A stretch of DNA of 62,452 bases, from the NCBI GenBank assembly GCA_014874385.1, contig JACWAE010000061.1, positions 1 to 62,452 on the forward strand, given 5' to 3'. This stretch comes from Dehalococcoidia bacterium (GTDB taxonomy: Bacteria > Chloroflexota > Dehalococcoidia > SZUA-161). Below, one piece after another: positions 34,224 through 42,509 of the stretch. The position numbers and the translations under genes are program-made. The notes beneath the pieces were generated by a model. It was not told the origin of the DNA, did no database searches, and saw only the letters and a list, made by a program, of their open reading frames with translations. Positions within the stretch are counted from its first letter, which is position 1. Every line of letters starts with the position of its first letter.

Positions 34224-34598
34224 ATGAGTGAGAAAAACAGGCGCGATAGTAAAACAGTCCTCCTCGTTGAAGATGAGCCAAGAATACTGAGGTTCATGAG
34301 CATATCGCTTAGAGCCTCAGGTTATAATGTCGTCTCGACGATGAGAGGAGACCATGCCATCGACCTGGTGAAAGCAGAGAAGCCTGACGTTATCATTCTC
34401 GATGTATTCCTTCCCGGGATGGATGGGTTTGGGGTTCTCAGGGAACTGCGAACATTCTCTCGGTTACCAGTTATAGTCGTCAGCGCTCGAGACTCACTGG
34501 GCCCCGAGGCTCTGGCACTCGGTGCCAATGAATTCATCGCCAAACCCTTCAAACCCGATGACGTGATTAAGAGGATCTGCGCTATTTTGCGGGAGTAA
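34224..34598 (+). CDS. single-domain response regulator (CheY-like)
   Basis: The 124-residue protein is a receiver domain only. Acidic residues ED in LLVEDEPRIL (about 14-23), the phospho-accepting Asp in VIILDVFLPGMDG (about 57), Ser in VIVVSAR and Lys in AKPFKP complete the site. There is no DNA-binding output domain and no histidine kinase nearby, so it may act by protein contact, like CheY or Spo0F. The preceding 295 bases hold no other gene. GAGCGAG lies near the start. Confidence 0.9.
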   Translation: MSEKNRRDSKTVLLVEDEPRILRFMSISLRASGYNVVSTMRGDHAIDLVKAEKPDVIILDVFLPGMDGFGVLRELRTFSRLPVIVVSARDSLGPEALALGANEFIAKPFKPDDVIKRICAILRE

Positions 34599-34721
34599 CG
34601 CAATCCGCCGCATCATCGCGTCTCATTATCGGCGGCCCCGGGCCAGGGATACCATATTCAACATTACCTGTATAGCATAATGGTCAGATTACATTGAGGC
34701 TGTGGTCTCGAAGAGGTAGCA

Positions 34722-36182
34722 CTAGCCTTTGATTACGCCGATGGGCCTGGCTTTGGCCACCCTGATCGAGATTCCGGCGGCATCGGTCACATGCACGACC
34801 TCAGCCACATCCTTATAGGCTGACGAGGCCTCCTCGGCGAGCCCCGAAATGCTGGCCACTTTTACAGCGATACCCTTAGCTGCCAGCTCGGCGAGTATAT
34901 CTGAGCCGCGGGCGCTTCTCTTGGCTGCCGAGCGGCTCAGGACCCGGCCCGCCCCGTGGCAGGTGGAGCCGAAAGTCTCCTGCATAGCTCTCTCGGTTCC
35001 CACAGCAACGTAGGAGTAGCGTCCCATGTCCCCCGGGATGAGCACCGGCTGCCCCACCTTGCGGTACGCCCTAGGCACATCGGGATGCCCGGCGGGAAAC
35101 GCTCGGGTTGCCCCTTTGCGGTGTACACAGACCGTGAGCTTTTTGCCTTCTACCTGATGCTCTTCTATCTTGGCAATATTGTGTGCCACATCGTAGACTA
35201 CTCTCATGCCTAAATCGCGCGGGCTCTTGTTAAGTACCTTGCCGAATGACTCTCTAGCCCAGTGGGTGATACACTGGCGGTTAGCCCAGGCGTAGTTGGC
35301 AGCGCAGGCCATTGCTGCGAGATAGTCCTGTCCCTCGGGGGACTTCACCGGCGCACAGGCAAGCTGGCGGTCGGGAAGCTCGATGCCATAGTTTCTGATT
35401 GCGGTTCCCATCGTCTTCAAATAATCGTCGCAGACCTGGTAGCCAAATCCCCTGGAACCTGTATGTACTAAGAGCAGTATCTGTCCCACATCTTCAATAC
35501 CGAAGACCTGGGAGGTAGTAGCATCATAAATCTCGTCCACCACTTGGACTTCGAGGAAATGGTTCCCTGAGCCCAGCGTCCCCGACTGCGGGACGCCGCG
35601 GGTCTTTGCTCTATCGCTCACTTTATCGGGGTCAGCACCTGACATATAGCCGTGCTCCTCGGTGTACTCCAGATCCTCCGTTTCACCGAATCCCGCTTCT
35701 ACTGCCCAGGCTGCGCCTTTAATCAGCAGCTTCTCTATCTCCTTGCCTCTGAGCCTTATCTTGCCCTCGGAGCCCAGACCGGAGGGGACATTGTGGAAAA
35801 GGTCGTTGAGCAGATTCTCTATCCTGGGCTTGACCTCATTCTCGGTGAGATTAGTACGAATGAGGCGCACGCCGCAGTTGATATCGAAACCCACGCCTCC
35901 CGGCGAGACCACGCCGTCGCTGACCCTGGTAGCGGCCACACCACCAATGGGGAAGCCGTAGCCCCAGTGAATGTCAGGCATAGCCATTGACCTGCTCACT
36001 ATACCGGGCAGGAAGGCGACATTGGCCACCTGCTCCAGGGACTGGTCTCCCTTGATGAGGCCCATCATTTTCTCATCGGCATACACCAGCCCTGGCACCC
36101 TCATCCCTGGTTTATATGACTGGGGTATCTCCCAGCGGTAATCGTCTATTTTGTTCAGCGTTCCCTTCCATGCTTCTGTCAT
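34722..36182 (-). CDS. rtcB: RNA-splicing ligase RtcB
   Basis: RtcB joins RNA 3'-phosphate or 2',3'-cyclic phosphate to 5'-OH using GTP and Mn. The 486-residue protein has VGFDINCGVRL (about 96-106, Cys metal ligand), GSGNHFLEVQ (about 202-211), LVHTGSRGFGYQ (about 233-244) and the guanylylated-His region near KRSARGSDILAELA. No intein is present. It is followed upstream by the archease gene (13 bases apart), its known activator. The role is tRNA or stress RNA repair. Confidence 0.95.
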   Translation of the reverse strand: MTEAWKGTLNKIDDYRWEIPQSYKPGMRVPGLVYADEKMMGLIKGDQSLEQVANVAFLPGIVSRSMAMPDIHWGYGFPIGGVAATRVSDGVVSPGGVGFDINCGVRLIRTNLTENEVKPRIENLLNDLFHNVPSGLGSEGKIRLRGKEIEKLLIKGAAWAVEAGFGETEDLEYTEEHGYMSGADPDKVSDRAKTRGVPQSGTLGSGNHFLEVQVVDEIYDATTSQVFGIEDVGQILLLVHTGSRGFGYQVCDDYLKTMGTAIRNYGIELPDRQLACAPVKSPEGQDYLAAMACAANYAWANRQCITHWARESFGKVLNKSPRDLGMRVVYDVAHNIAKIEEHQVEGKKLTVCVHRKGATRAFPAGHPDVPRAYRKVGQPVLIPGDMGRYSYVAVGTERAMQETFGSTCHGAGRVLSRSAAKRSARGSDILAELAAKGIAVKVASISGLAEEASSAYKDVAEVVHVTDAAGISIRVAKARPIGVIKG

Positions 36183-36194
36183 CTCACCCTCCCC

Positions 36195-36608
36195 CTAGAT
36201 GTCCAGGATAAACCGGACTTTTACCCCCTCGTTCTTCTCTATCTTGAGCATGTGATAGGTGGCTGCCTTGACCGCAGTCTTAAGCTGGTGACGCGAGGTG
36301 TCCACCTTCTCGCCGTAAACTCTGGCCTGCAACCTCTTTTGGCTCAGAGCGGTAACTTCGAATCTTTTGAATATAATATGCTCTACATCAAATAGATAGA
36401 GTAGCTCATTAAGCCAGTCTACCAGCAGGGCCTCCTGGTCAGTTGAGTGGACATCGATCTTGCGGCTGACCTTTTCTCTGACTCCGTCGAGGTCAGCTAT
36501 CAGGCTGAACATGCCGTAGGCCGAGTTGGCGAAGGCTTCCTTGAGGTCGCTGCCGTAGGCGATGATGCCTACATCGGCCGTGTGGTCAATCACCTCAAAC
36601 CGAGGCAC
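36195..36608 (-). CDS. archease
   Basis: Archease stimulates RtcB turnover. The 137-residue protein matches the family: FEVIDHTADVGIIAYG (residues 4-19) with the metal-site Asp, VDWLNELLYLFDVE (about 63-76) and a C-terminal EGVKVRFILDI. It is transcribed ahead of rtcB, and the pair is common in archaea and scattered bacteria. Confidence 0.94.
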   Translation of the reverse strand: MPRFEVIDHTADVGIIAYGSDLKEAFANSAYGMFSLIADLDGVREKVSRKIDVHSTDQEALLVDWLNELLYLFDVEHIIFKRFEVTALSQKRLQARVYGEKVDTSRHQLKTAVKAATYHMLKIEKNEGVKVRFILDI

Positions 36609-36672
36609 ACTTCCCCCCTTGTGGATAGATTATATCATAGACAAAAATTCCTCTCCCTTGACGGGAACCTGT

Positions 36673-36729
36673 GTAGGGGCAGACCCATGTGTCTGCCCAA
36701 AGTAGTGGCGTTCAATTGAACGCCCCTAC
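36673..36729. repeat. two GGGGCAGAC / GCGTTCAATTGAACGC hairpins
   Basis: GTAGGGGCAGAC and GTCTGCCC form one stem, and GGCGTTCAATTGAACGCCCC the next, bounded by GTAGG and CCTAC. The unit fills the gap between archease and the Mut7-C gene. It is a member of the dispersed family. Confidence 0.8.
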
Positions 36730-36760
36730 CGCGAATTGAGTTTTGTGCTAAAATCCTGGC

Positions 36761-37231
36761 ATGAAGTTCATTGTTGACTCCAATGTGGGCAGGCTGGCCA
36801 GGTGGCTCAGGATCGCAGGCTTCGATTCTGTATTCATCAACGACCTGGATGATAACAGGCTGGTGCGGCTCGCTTTGTCCGAGGGCAGGGTGCTGCTCAC
36901 CAAGGACACACAGATATTGAAAAGGCGTGTGGCTGCTACGGGCCGCCTTAAAGTCATTTTGATTGAGAGCGAAGAGGTCAAGGCACAGCTTCGTCAGGTC
37001 ATTAAGACACTGAACTTGGCGGATAAGATAAGACCTTTTACGCTCTGTCTCGAATGTAACCAGCCCCTGGTGCCCAGGGAGAAGGAAGAGGTCAAGGAAC
37101 TGGTGCCCCCCTATGTTTTCCAGACTCAAACCCAGTACATGCAATGCCCCGCCTGCCACCGCGTCTACTGGCGGGGGACACACTGGCAGAGGATGAGCAG
37201 AGAGCTTGAGAAGATAATGAGCGAATCATGA
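36761..37231 (+). CDS. Mut7-C RNase domain protein
   Basis: The 156-residue protein has a PIN-like nuclease start MKFIVDSNVGRLARWLRIAG with Asp 6, ALSEGRVLLTKDTQILKRR (about 43-61) and a C-terminal zinc ribbon with CLECNQPL and CPACHRVYWRG. This is the Mut7-C (DUF82) family, predicted RNases found mostly in archaea and some bacteria. Its stop overlaps the next start in ATGA, so it is coupled to the deacetylase-fold gene. The RNA target is unknown. Confidence 0.9.
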   Translation: MKFIVDSNVGRLARWLRIAGFDSVFINDLDDNRLVRLALSEGRVLLTKDTQILKRRVAATGRLKVILIESEEVKAQLRQVIKTLNLADKIRPFTLCLECNQPLVPREKEEVKELVPPYVFQTQTQYMQCPACHRVYWRGTHWQRMSRELEKIMSES

Positions 37232-38349
37232 GGAAGGCAGCCTTTATTTACGATGAGGGGCTGGTGGCGCGTACCATGGTGGAGGATGAGGAATTCAACC
37301 CGAGCCGTTTGAAGTACACCTATGAGTTGCTCCGCGCTTACCATGCCTTTAATAAATCGACGTCCAGACTGGTTATTCCTGATAAGGCTGGTGAAGCTGC
37401 GTTGCTCAGTTTCCATACGAGGGACTATGTTGAAGCGGTGAGGTGCTTCAGCCGTGGTGAAAGGCTATCCGAGGCAGCTAGGTTTAATTTCAGCGAGTAC
37501 GGTGACAATCCTGTCTTTCCCGGGATGTATGAGGTGTCCACCATGATAGCGGGCGCAACTCTGAAGGCAGCAGAGATGGTGGCTGAAGGGAAGGTGGATG
37601 TGGCCTTCAACCACTCAGGTGGAGGGCATCATGCAGCCTCGAATTACGCCTCCGGCTTCTGCATTTTTAACGATGTCGTTATCGCCATAAAGCACCTGCT
37701 GGCGAAAGGGCTCAGGATAGCCTATATCGATGTCGATGCTCATCACGCCGATGGAGTTCAGGACGCGTTTTACGAAACCGATAAGGTGCTCACTATCTCG
37801 CTTCATGAGACAGGGCGAATCCTTTTTCCCGGCACGGGGGAGCCTTCGGAGATAGGTGTTGGTGCAGGCAGAGGGTATTCGGTGAACATTCCTCTCGCTC
37901 CTTATACTGACGACGAGGTCTATCTCTGGGCATTTGACCAGGTGGTGCCTGTGCTGGTCGGTAGCTTTAAGCCTGATATTGTATTTACTCAGCTTGGCTG
38001 TGACACTCATTACCTTGACCCGATGACCCAGCTTAACCTGACTACCGAAGGGTACAGCGGCGTAATAAAGAGGCTGAGGCAACTGGCACCGAAGTGGGTT
38101 GCTGTGGGTGGCGGTGGTTACGAGATGAGCGTGGTGGCCAGGTGCTGGACACTGGCTTACGGGATAATGATAGACCGCGAATGGCCTGATGAGATACCAC
38201 GAAGCTATCAAGAGCTTTACGGCATAAAGAGGCTGAGGGATATTGGGAAACCACGTTTAGATAGCAGATTCAAACAGCAGGCACGCCGCTTTGCCGAGGA
38301 GAGCGTGGCCGAGGTGAAAAGGCTGGTATTTCCTTATCACGGACTGTGA
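37228..38349 (+). CDS. histone deacetylase family (AcuC-like) amidohydrolase
   Basis: The 373-residue arginase/deacetylase-fold enzyme has the active-site HH in NHSGGGHHAASNYASGFC (about 130-147), the zinc ligands in YIDVDAHHADGVQ (about 167-179) and GCDTHYLDP (about 254-262), plus the Tyr-containing GGGGYEM. It should remove acyl groups from lysine or polyamine-like substrates; AcuC of Bacillus deacetylates acetyl-CoA synthetase. Given the acyl-CoA metabolism around, an AcuC-like role is plausible but inferred. The start overlaps the Mut7-C stop. Confidence 0.92.
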   Translation: MRKAAFIYDEGLVARTMVEDEEFNPSRLKYTYELLRAYHAFNKSTSRLVIPDKAGEAALLSFHTRDYVEAVRCFSRGERLSEAARFNFSEYGDNPVFPGMYEVSTMIAGATLKAAEMVAEGKVDVAFNHSGGGHHAASNYASGFCIFNDVVIAIKHLLAKGLRIAYIDVDAHHADGVQDAFYETDKVLTISLHETGRILFPGTGEPSEIGVGAGRGYSVNIPLAPYTDDEVYLWAFDQVVPVLVGSFKPDIVFTQLGCDTHYLDPMTQLNLTTEGYSGVIKRLRQLAPKWVAVGGGGYEMSVVARCWTLAYGIMIDREWPDEIPRSYQELYGIKRLRDIGKPRLDSRFKQQARRFAEESVAEVKRLVFPYHGL

Positions 38350-38361
38350 GATATACAGTTC

Positions 38362-38423
38362 GTAGGGGCGAACCCATGTGGCCGCCCTTTCGTTTTAGGG
38401 CAGACACACGGGTCTGCCCCTAC
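38362..38423. repeat. double GGGGCGAAC/GGGCAGAC repeat
   Basis: GTAGGGGCGAACCCATGTGG with GCCGCCC is followed by AGGGCAGACACACGGGTCTG and CCCCTAC. Two hairpins of the dispersed family stand head to tail between convergent genes and could help end transcription from both sides. Confidence 0.8.
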
Positions 38424-38521
38424 AAGATGGCGATGCCCTTCATGTTATTCCCACCGAGGAAATTCATTATCATTTCCCCAAAAAGGATGTGGAAAATTTG
38501 TAGGTCATAAAACTCTGTAAC

Positions 38522-39673
38522 CTACTTAATTACCCCTGCTTTACGCAGTTCCTCTATCTGCTGCTTGGTGTAGCCTAAGCCTTTCAGGATTTCGTCCGTA
38601 TGTTGCCCAAGGACGGGCGAGAAGCTCCTGAACTTCGCTGGCGTCTCCGAAAGCTTTACAGGCATGCCGAGCTGTCTTATCTTACCCAGCGTAGGGTGCT
38701 CGAATTCAGGGAACATCTCACGATGCTGCAACTGAGGGTCTTTAATTACCTCGTCTAGCTCGAGGACGGGGCTGACACAGGTATCCGCCTCTTTCATAAT
38801 CTGGAACCAATCATCCCGGGTTTTGGTAAGGATAGTCTCTCTGATGATGCCATAGACTTCATGCAATTTCTCACCTTTCGCGTGGTGGAAAGGGATAAGG
38901 TCCTCTCTACCGATGGCGCGGCAGAAGCGCTCCCAGAAATGAGGCTCCACCAGTCCGGTGGTGATGTACTTGCCGTCCTTGGTCTGCCATATATTTATTG
39001 TCGGCGATGGCCAGCCTCTTTTGGGGATGAAGCTGTCCCTGAAGTATCTTAACAGGCTGACGGAAAGGAAGGGCAGAACGCTGTCGGTCATGGATATGTC
39101 CACAAACTGGCCTTTCCCGGTCTTCTCTCGCGCAATTAGGGCGAAAAGGATGCCGATCACGGCGTGCAGGGCGCTGCCGATGTCGCCTACGGCGGCTCGT
39201 ATAATGACAGGGTTGCCTCTATGGTCGCCGGTAAGCCCCACAGCGCCTCCGATGGAGGTGTAGTTGGGGTCATGGCCGGGCAGGTCGCGATAGGGGCCAT
39301 CTTGTCCGAAGCCGGTCAGGCTGCAATAGATAATCCTGGGATTCAGCTTGGAGGCTGTCTTGTAGTCTACCCCCAATCTTTTAGCGACCCCGGGACGAGA
39401 GGCTTCCATAATTACGTCGGCATCTGCCACAAGCTTGTGGAAAATTTCTTTGGCTTCCGTTGACTTTAGATTGAGCGCAATGCTCTTTTTATTGCGGGAT
39501 AGATAATCATAAGCGGCGTGTTTCTCCCGGTCTGGAAGCATCCCCATCGAGTACCCGGGGTCTTCCACCTTGATTACTTCTGCGCCCATGTCTGCCAGCA
39601 TCATGGTGCAGTATGGCCCTGGTACAGTGCGGGAGAGGTCTATAACCTTGATTCCTTCCAACGCCAGTGTCAT
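38522..39673 (-). CDS. CaiB/BaiF family-III CoA-transferase
   Basis: The protein moves CoA between acids or is an alpha-methylacyl-CoA racemase-type relative. ATG 39673 follows GGAGGAA; the frame to 39709 is not needed. In 383 residues it shows IKVIDLSRTVPGPYCTMMLA (8-27), IKVEDPG, PGHDPNYTSIGG (132-143) and the probable catalytic Asp at about 164 in AAVGDIGSALH. The substrate cannot be read from sequence. It resembles the second family-III gene at 45841-47040. It stands alone, convergent with the AcuC-like gene. Confidence 0.9.
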   Translation of the reverse strand: MTLALEGIKVIDLSRTVPGPYCTMMLADMGAEVIKVEDPGYSMGMLPDREKHAAYDYLSRNKKSIALNLKSTEAKEIFHKLVADADVIMEASRPGVAKRLGVDYKTASKLNPRIIYCSLTGFGQDGPYRDLPGHDPNYTSIGGAVGLTGDHRGNPVIIRAAVGDIGSALHAVIGILFALIAREKTGKGQFVDISMTDSVLPFLSVSLLRYFRDSFIPKRGWPSPTINIWQTKDGKYITTGLVEPHFWERFCRAIGREDLIPFHHAKGEKLHEVYGIIRETILTKTRDDWFQIMKEADTCVSPVLELDEVIKDPQLQHREMFPEFEHPTLGKIRQLGMPVKLSETPAKFRSFSPVLGQHTDEILKGLGYTKQQIEELRKAGVIK

Positions 39674-39731
39674 CAAATTCCTCCGAAATAGGCTGGTGAT
39701 ATAATACACCGAGAAAGCCTTTTCTTCCAGA

Positions 39732-39796
39732 GTAGGGGCAGACCTATGAGTCTGCCCTCATGTGATTCGGGGCGAACACATGGGTTCGCCCCTACA
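39732..39796. repeat. GTAGGGGCAGAC / GGGGCGAAC repeat pair
   Basis: Two hairpins, GGGGCAGACCTATGAGTCTG with CCC, and GGGGCGAACACATGGGTTCG with CCCCTAC, lie between divergent CoA-transferase and tlyA genes. The sequence is nearly the same as at 57216. Confidence 0.8.
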
Positions 39797-39831
39797 GGCG
39801 ATCAATCTTGACTTTCCACACCTTCGAGTCT

Positions 39832-40572
39832 ATGCTAAATGTTGCTGTGGCCAAACGGAGGATAGATACCCTGCTTGTGGCTAGAGGGCTGGTGGAGAGC
39901 AGAGAGAAGGCCAGGGTTATGGTAATGGAGGGCTCTGTTGTCGCCGACAATAGGACAGTAGTAAAGCCGAGCACCCTGGTTGATGAGGACGCTGAGGTTA
40001 AAATTCTCCAGAGTCCCCAGTTCGTAAGCAGGGGTGGGCTCAAGCTGGACTATGCCCTTGAGCAGTTCCAGATAGATGTGAACGGCCTGGTGGCGGTCGA
40101 TGTCGGCGCTTCCACCGGCGGCTTCACCGATTGCCTGCTGAAGCGCGGGGCGTGTAAGGTCTACGCGGTTGACGTTGGCTACGGGCAGCTTGACTATCGG
40201 CTGAGGCAAGACCCGCGGGTGGTAGTGATGGAACGGGTAAATGCCCGCTATGCTTTCAACCTGCCCGAGTTTGTTGACCTGGCTACGGTGGATGTGTCGT
40301 TTATCTCTCTGGAGAAGGTTGTGCCTACTGTGGCCAAGCTAGTGAAGAGCAGAGGGCCACTGATAGCCTTGGTTAAGCCTCAATTTGAGGCGGGAAAGGA
40401 GCAGGTGAGCAAAGGCGGCCTGGTCAAAGAGCCTCTTATTCATGCCAGTGTTTTAGGGCGTTTCACCTGCTGGGCTGTTGGCTGTGGCTTCAGATTAGGG
40501 GGATTGGTAGCGTCCCCAATCTTGGGCGCTGAGGGCAATCAAGAGTTTTTAATTTTGTTGTGGAAGCCGTAG
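39832..40572 (+). CDS. tlyA: TlyA family 16S/23S rRNA 2'-O-methyltransferase
   Basis: The 246-residue protein has an S4 RNA-binding domain (residues 1-60, AKRRIDTLLVARGLVESREKA split as AKRRIDTLLVARG and LVESREKA) and an FtsJ-type domain with SAM motif VAVDVGASTGGFTDCL (about 88-103). VDVGYGQLDYRL, DVSFISLEKV and ALVKPQFEAG follow. Relatives methylate 16S C1409 and 23S C1920 and some have haemolysin-like labels. ATG 39832 is preferred to TTG 39808. It precedes nadK by 55 bases, a common bacterial pairing. Confidence 0.91.
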   Translation: MLNVAVAKRRIDTLLVARGLVESREKARVMVMEGSVVADNRTVVKPSTLVDEDAEVKILQSPQFVSRGGLKLDYALEQFQIDVNGLVAVDVGASTGGFTDCLLKRGACKVYAVDVGYGQLDYRLRQDPRVVVMERVNARYAFNLPEFVDLATVDVSFISLEKVVPTVAKLVKSRGPLIALVKPQFEAGKEQVSKGGLVKEPLIHASVLGRFTCWAVGCGFRLGGLVASPILGAEGNQEFLILLWKP

Positions 40573-40627
40573 GGAAGTCAAGGGTAGCCTGGAGCAGATG
40601 CTCCAACCTACCCATCTGCAGGAAAAT

Positions 40628-41473
40628 ATGAGTGATAGGTCATGCTCGAATAAAAAAATCGGCATTCTGTTTCAGCCTAAAGCCTCTGCCGCCGGGACCT
40701 TGGCCCAACAACTGACAAAGGTTGTGGGCAACATGGGAGCTTCGGTCTGGGTTTGCTCGGCGTGGGAGGAGGACAAGGCATGTGAACAGATAGAGGACTC
40801 TAGGTTCGTTATCTGCCTGGGCGGGGATGGCACGATTTTGAGGGCAGCGCGCATAGCCAGTCCCAGGGGGATACCCATACTCGGCATAAATCTAGGCCGT
40901 GTGGGGTTTATGACTGAGTTAAACGCTGAGGATGCCCTGTCTAAAGTGCCTGCTTTCATGGAAAGCGAGGGCTGGGTGGAGGAAAGAGCTATGCTACAGG
41001 CGGAGCTTGTCTCCAAGGATACCCCGCCATTTCATGCGTTGAACGATGTTGTCGTCGCCCGAGGCGAAAGGTGCCGTTTGATTCGTATCAGGACAACCAT
41101 TGATGGGGAGTTACTGACAACCTATAAATGCGATGGACTGATTGTAGCCACTGCAACCGGCAGCACTGGATACTCCCTAGCAGCCGGTGGGCCTGTACTT
41201 CATCCGCAAGCGGAGGAGATGCTATTGAAGCCGATTGCAGCTCACCTGAGCCTGTCTACCGCCCTGGTCTTGTCTTCTGAGGCGACTGTGAAACTTGAGG
41301 TTAGCACTACTCATCAAGCCACCCTCAGCATTGACGGACAGATTGAGGTTCCGCTGAGCGATGGCGATGTCATCAAGATTAAGCGCAGCCCTTATGTAAC
41401 GAAAATGCTCAGAGCTGAGTGGCCTCTGCCCTTTTATAGTGCACTAATGGCGAAGCTGGAAAAGCGGGAGTGA
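40628..41473 (+). CDS. nadK: NAD kinase
   Basis: NadK makes NADP from NAD and ATP. The 281-residue protein has CLGGDGTILRAAR (about 66-78), GINLGRVGFMTEL (about 89-101), the NAD-site TATGSTGYSLAAGGP and the C-terminal SIDGQ. ATG 40628 follows CAGGA, so the frame from 40598 is rejected. It is followed seven bases later by the acetyltransferase gene. Confidence 0.94.
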   Translation: MSDRSCSNKKIGILFQPKASAAGTLAQQLTKVVGNMGASVWVCSAWEEDKACEQIEDSRFVICLGGDGTILRAARIASPRGIPILGINLGRVGFMTELNAEDALSKVPAFMESEGWVEERAMLQAELVSKDTPPFHALNDVVVARGERCRLIRIRTTIDGELLTTYKCDGLIVATATGSTGYSLAAGGPVLHPQAEEMLLKPIAAHLSLSTALVLSSEATVKLEVSTTHQATLSIDGQIEVPLSDGDVIKIKRSPYVTKMLRAEWPLPFYSALMAKLEKRE

Positions 41474-41479
41474 GCCAAG

Positions 41480-41962
41480 ATGAAGGTGGAAAAAGCCAAA
41501 ATGGTTGATGTGCCTCAGATGCACAAGCTTATCAACAAGTTCGCTGCGCAGGGTGAGATGCTGCCCCGTGCCCTGAGCGAGATTTACGAGAATATTAGGG
41601 ACTATTTTGTGGTCAGGAACCGCGATAAGGTAGTTGCGTGTGTGGCGCTTCATGTAAGCTGGTCTGACCTGGCTGAGATTAAGTCTCTGGCGGTAGCTAA
41701 AGCTAGGCAGAAGCAGGGCATTGGTGCCAAACTGGTAAAAACCTGTATTGACGAGGCTAGGCAGTTGGGTATATCTACAGTTTTCTGTTTGACCTATAAT
41801 CCCGAGTTTTTTGAGAAATGCGGTTTCGTTAGCATTGACAGGTCAGCATTGCCCCGCAAGGTCTGGGGAGAGTGCTATAAATGTCCTAAATTTCCCGATT
41901 GTGATGAGGTGCCGCTGGTCGTACATCTGGGGCCACCTCGGCCTTTGAGCGATGAAAAATGA
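41480..41962 (+). CDS. GNAT acetyltransferase, short ArgA-like N-acetylglutamate synthase
   Basis: The 160-residue protein has GNAT features: VEKAKMVDVPQM at the start and the acetyl-CoA loop ARQKQGIGAKLV (about 74-85). The flanks LPRALSEIYENIRDYFVV (about 32-49), SWSDLAEIKSLAV, FFEKCGF and the C-terminal LPRKVWGECYKCPKFPDCDE fit the short ArgA-like N-acetylglutamate synthases, which start arginine synthesis. Cysteines in the last motif may bind metal. It overlaps the Nudix gene in an ATGA junction. Confidence 0.82.
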   Translation: MKVEKAKMVDVPQMHKLINKFAAQGEMLPRALSEIYENIRDYFVVRNRDKVVACVALHVSWSDLAEIKSLAVAKARQKQGIGAKLVKTCIDEARQLGISTVFCLTYNPEFFEKCGFVSIDRSALPRKVWGECYKCPKFPDCDEVPLVVHLGPPRPLSDEK

Positions 41963-42495
41963 GCCCTGAACGAACTCTGCATAGCGAGCGGATATACGAC
42001 GGGAAGATTATCAACCTGAGGGTTGATACGGTGGAGCTGCCATCGGGCAAAAAGACGAAGCGGGAGATCGTAGAGCACGCAGGCTGCACTGCTATCGTTG
42101 CCATTGATTCTGAGGATAATGTCCTGCTTGTCCGCCAGTACCGCAAGGCTGTGGAGAGAATGCTGCTGGAGATACCTGCCGGCGGCATCGAACGGGGAGA
42201 GAAACCCCTTGACGGCGCTCGCAGAGAGCTTGAAGAGGAGGCCGGTTTTTCCGCTGAGAAGTGGGAGGAGTTGAGCCTCTTTTACACCAGCCCCGGCTTT
42301 ACTACGGAGTACATGCACCTCTATCTCGCCAGCGACCTCAAACCCATGAAGAGAGCCGCAGACGACGATGAGAACATCGAGTTGGTGCGCGTTCCGCTGA
42401 AAAAAACTCCTGAGCTTATTACCTCAGGAGAAATCTGCGATGCCAAGAGCATCGCAGGACTGCTCATGGCGCTGCGCAAGGTTCGGACGAAATAG
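41959..42495 (+). CDS. Nudix hydrolase, ADP-ribose pyrophosphatase-like
   Basis: The 178-residue enzyme has the Nudix box GGIERGEKPLDGARRELEEE and then AG (about residues 74-95), and an N-terminal beta-strand half with VLLVRQYRKAVERMLLEIPA. This matches ADP-ribose pyrophosphatases (YjhB/NudF style) that recycle ADP-ribose. Its ATG overlaps the preceding stop. The four plus-strand genes tlyA-nadK-argA-like-nudix look like one operon. Confidence 0.91.
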   Translation: MSPERTLHSERIYDGKIINLRVDTVELPSGKKTKREIVEHAGCTAIVAIDSEDNVLLVRQYRKAVERMLLEIPAGGIERGEKPLDGARRELEEEAGFSAEKWEELSLFYTSPGFTTEYMHLYLASDLKPMKRAADDDENIELVRVPLKKTPELITSGEICDAKSIAGLLMALRKVRTK

Positions 42496-42509
42496 GAAGG
42501 CTGAAAAGT

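Noticed and set aside
33997-34227. A 76-codon ORF that overlaps the response-regulator start by ATGA
   Set aside because: The overlap is suggestive, but composition is unconvincing, no ribosome site is present and the region is AT-rich intergenic DNA.
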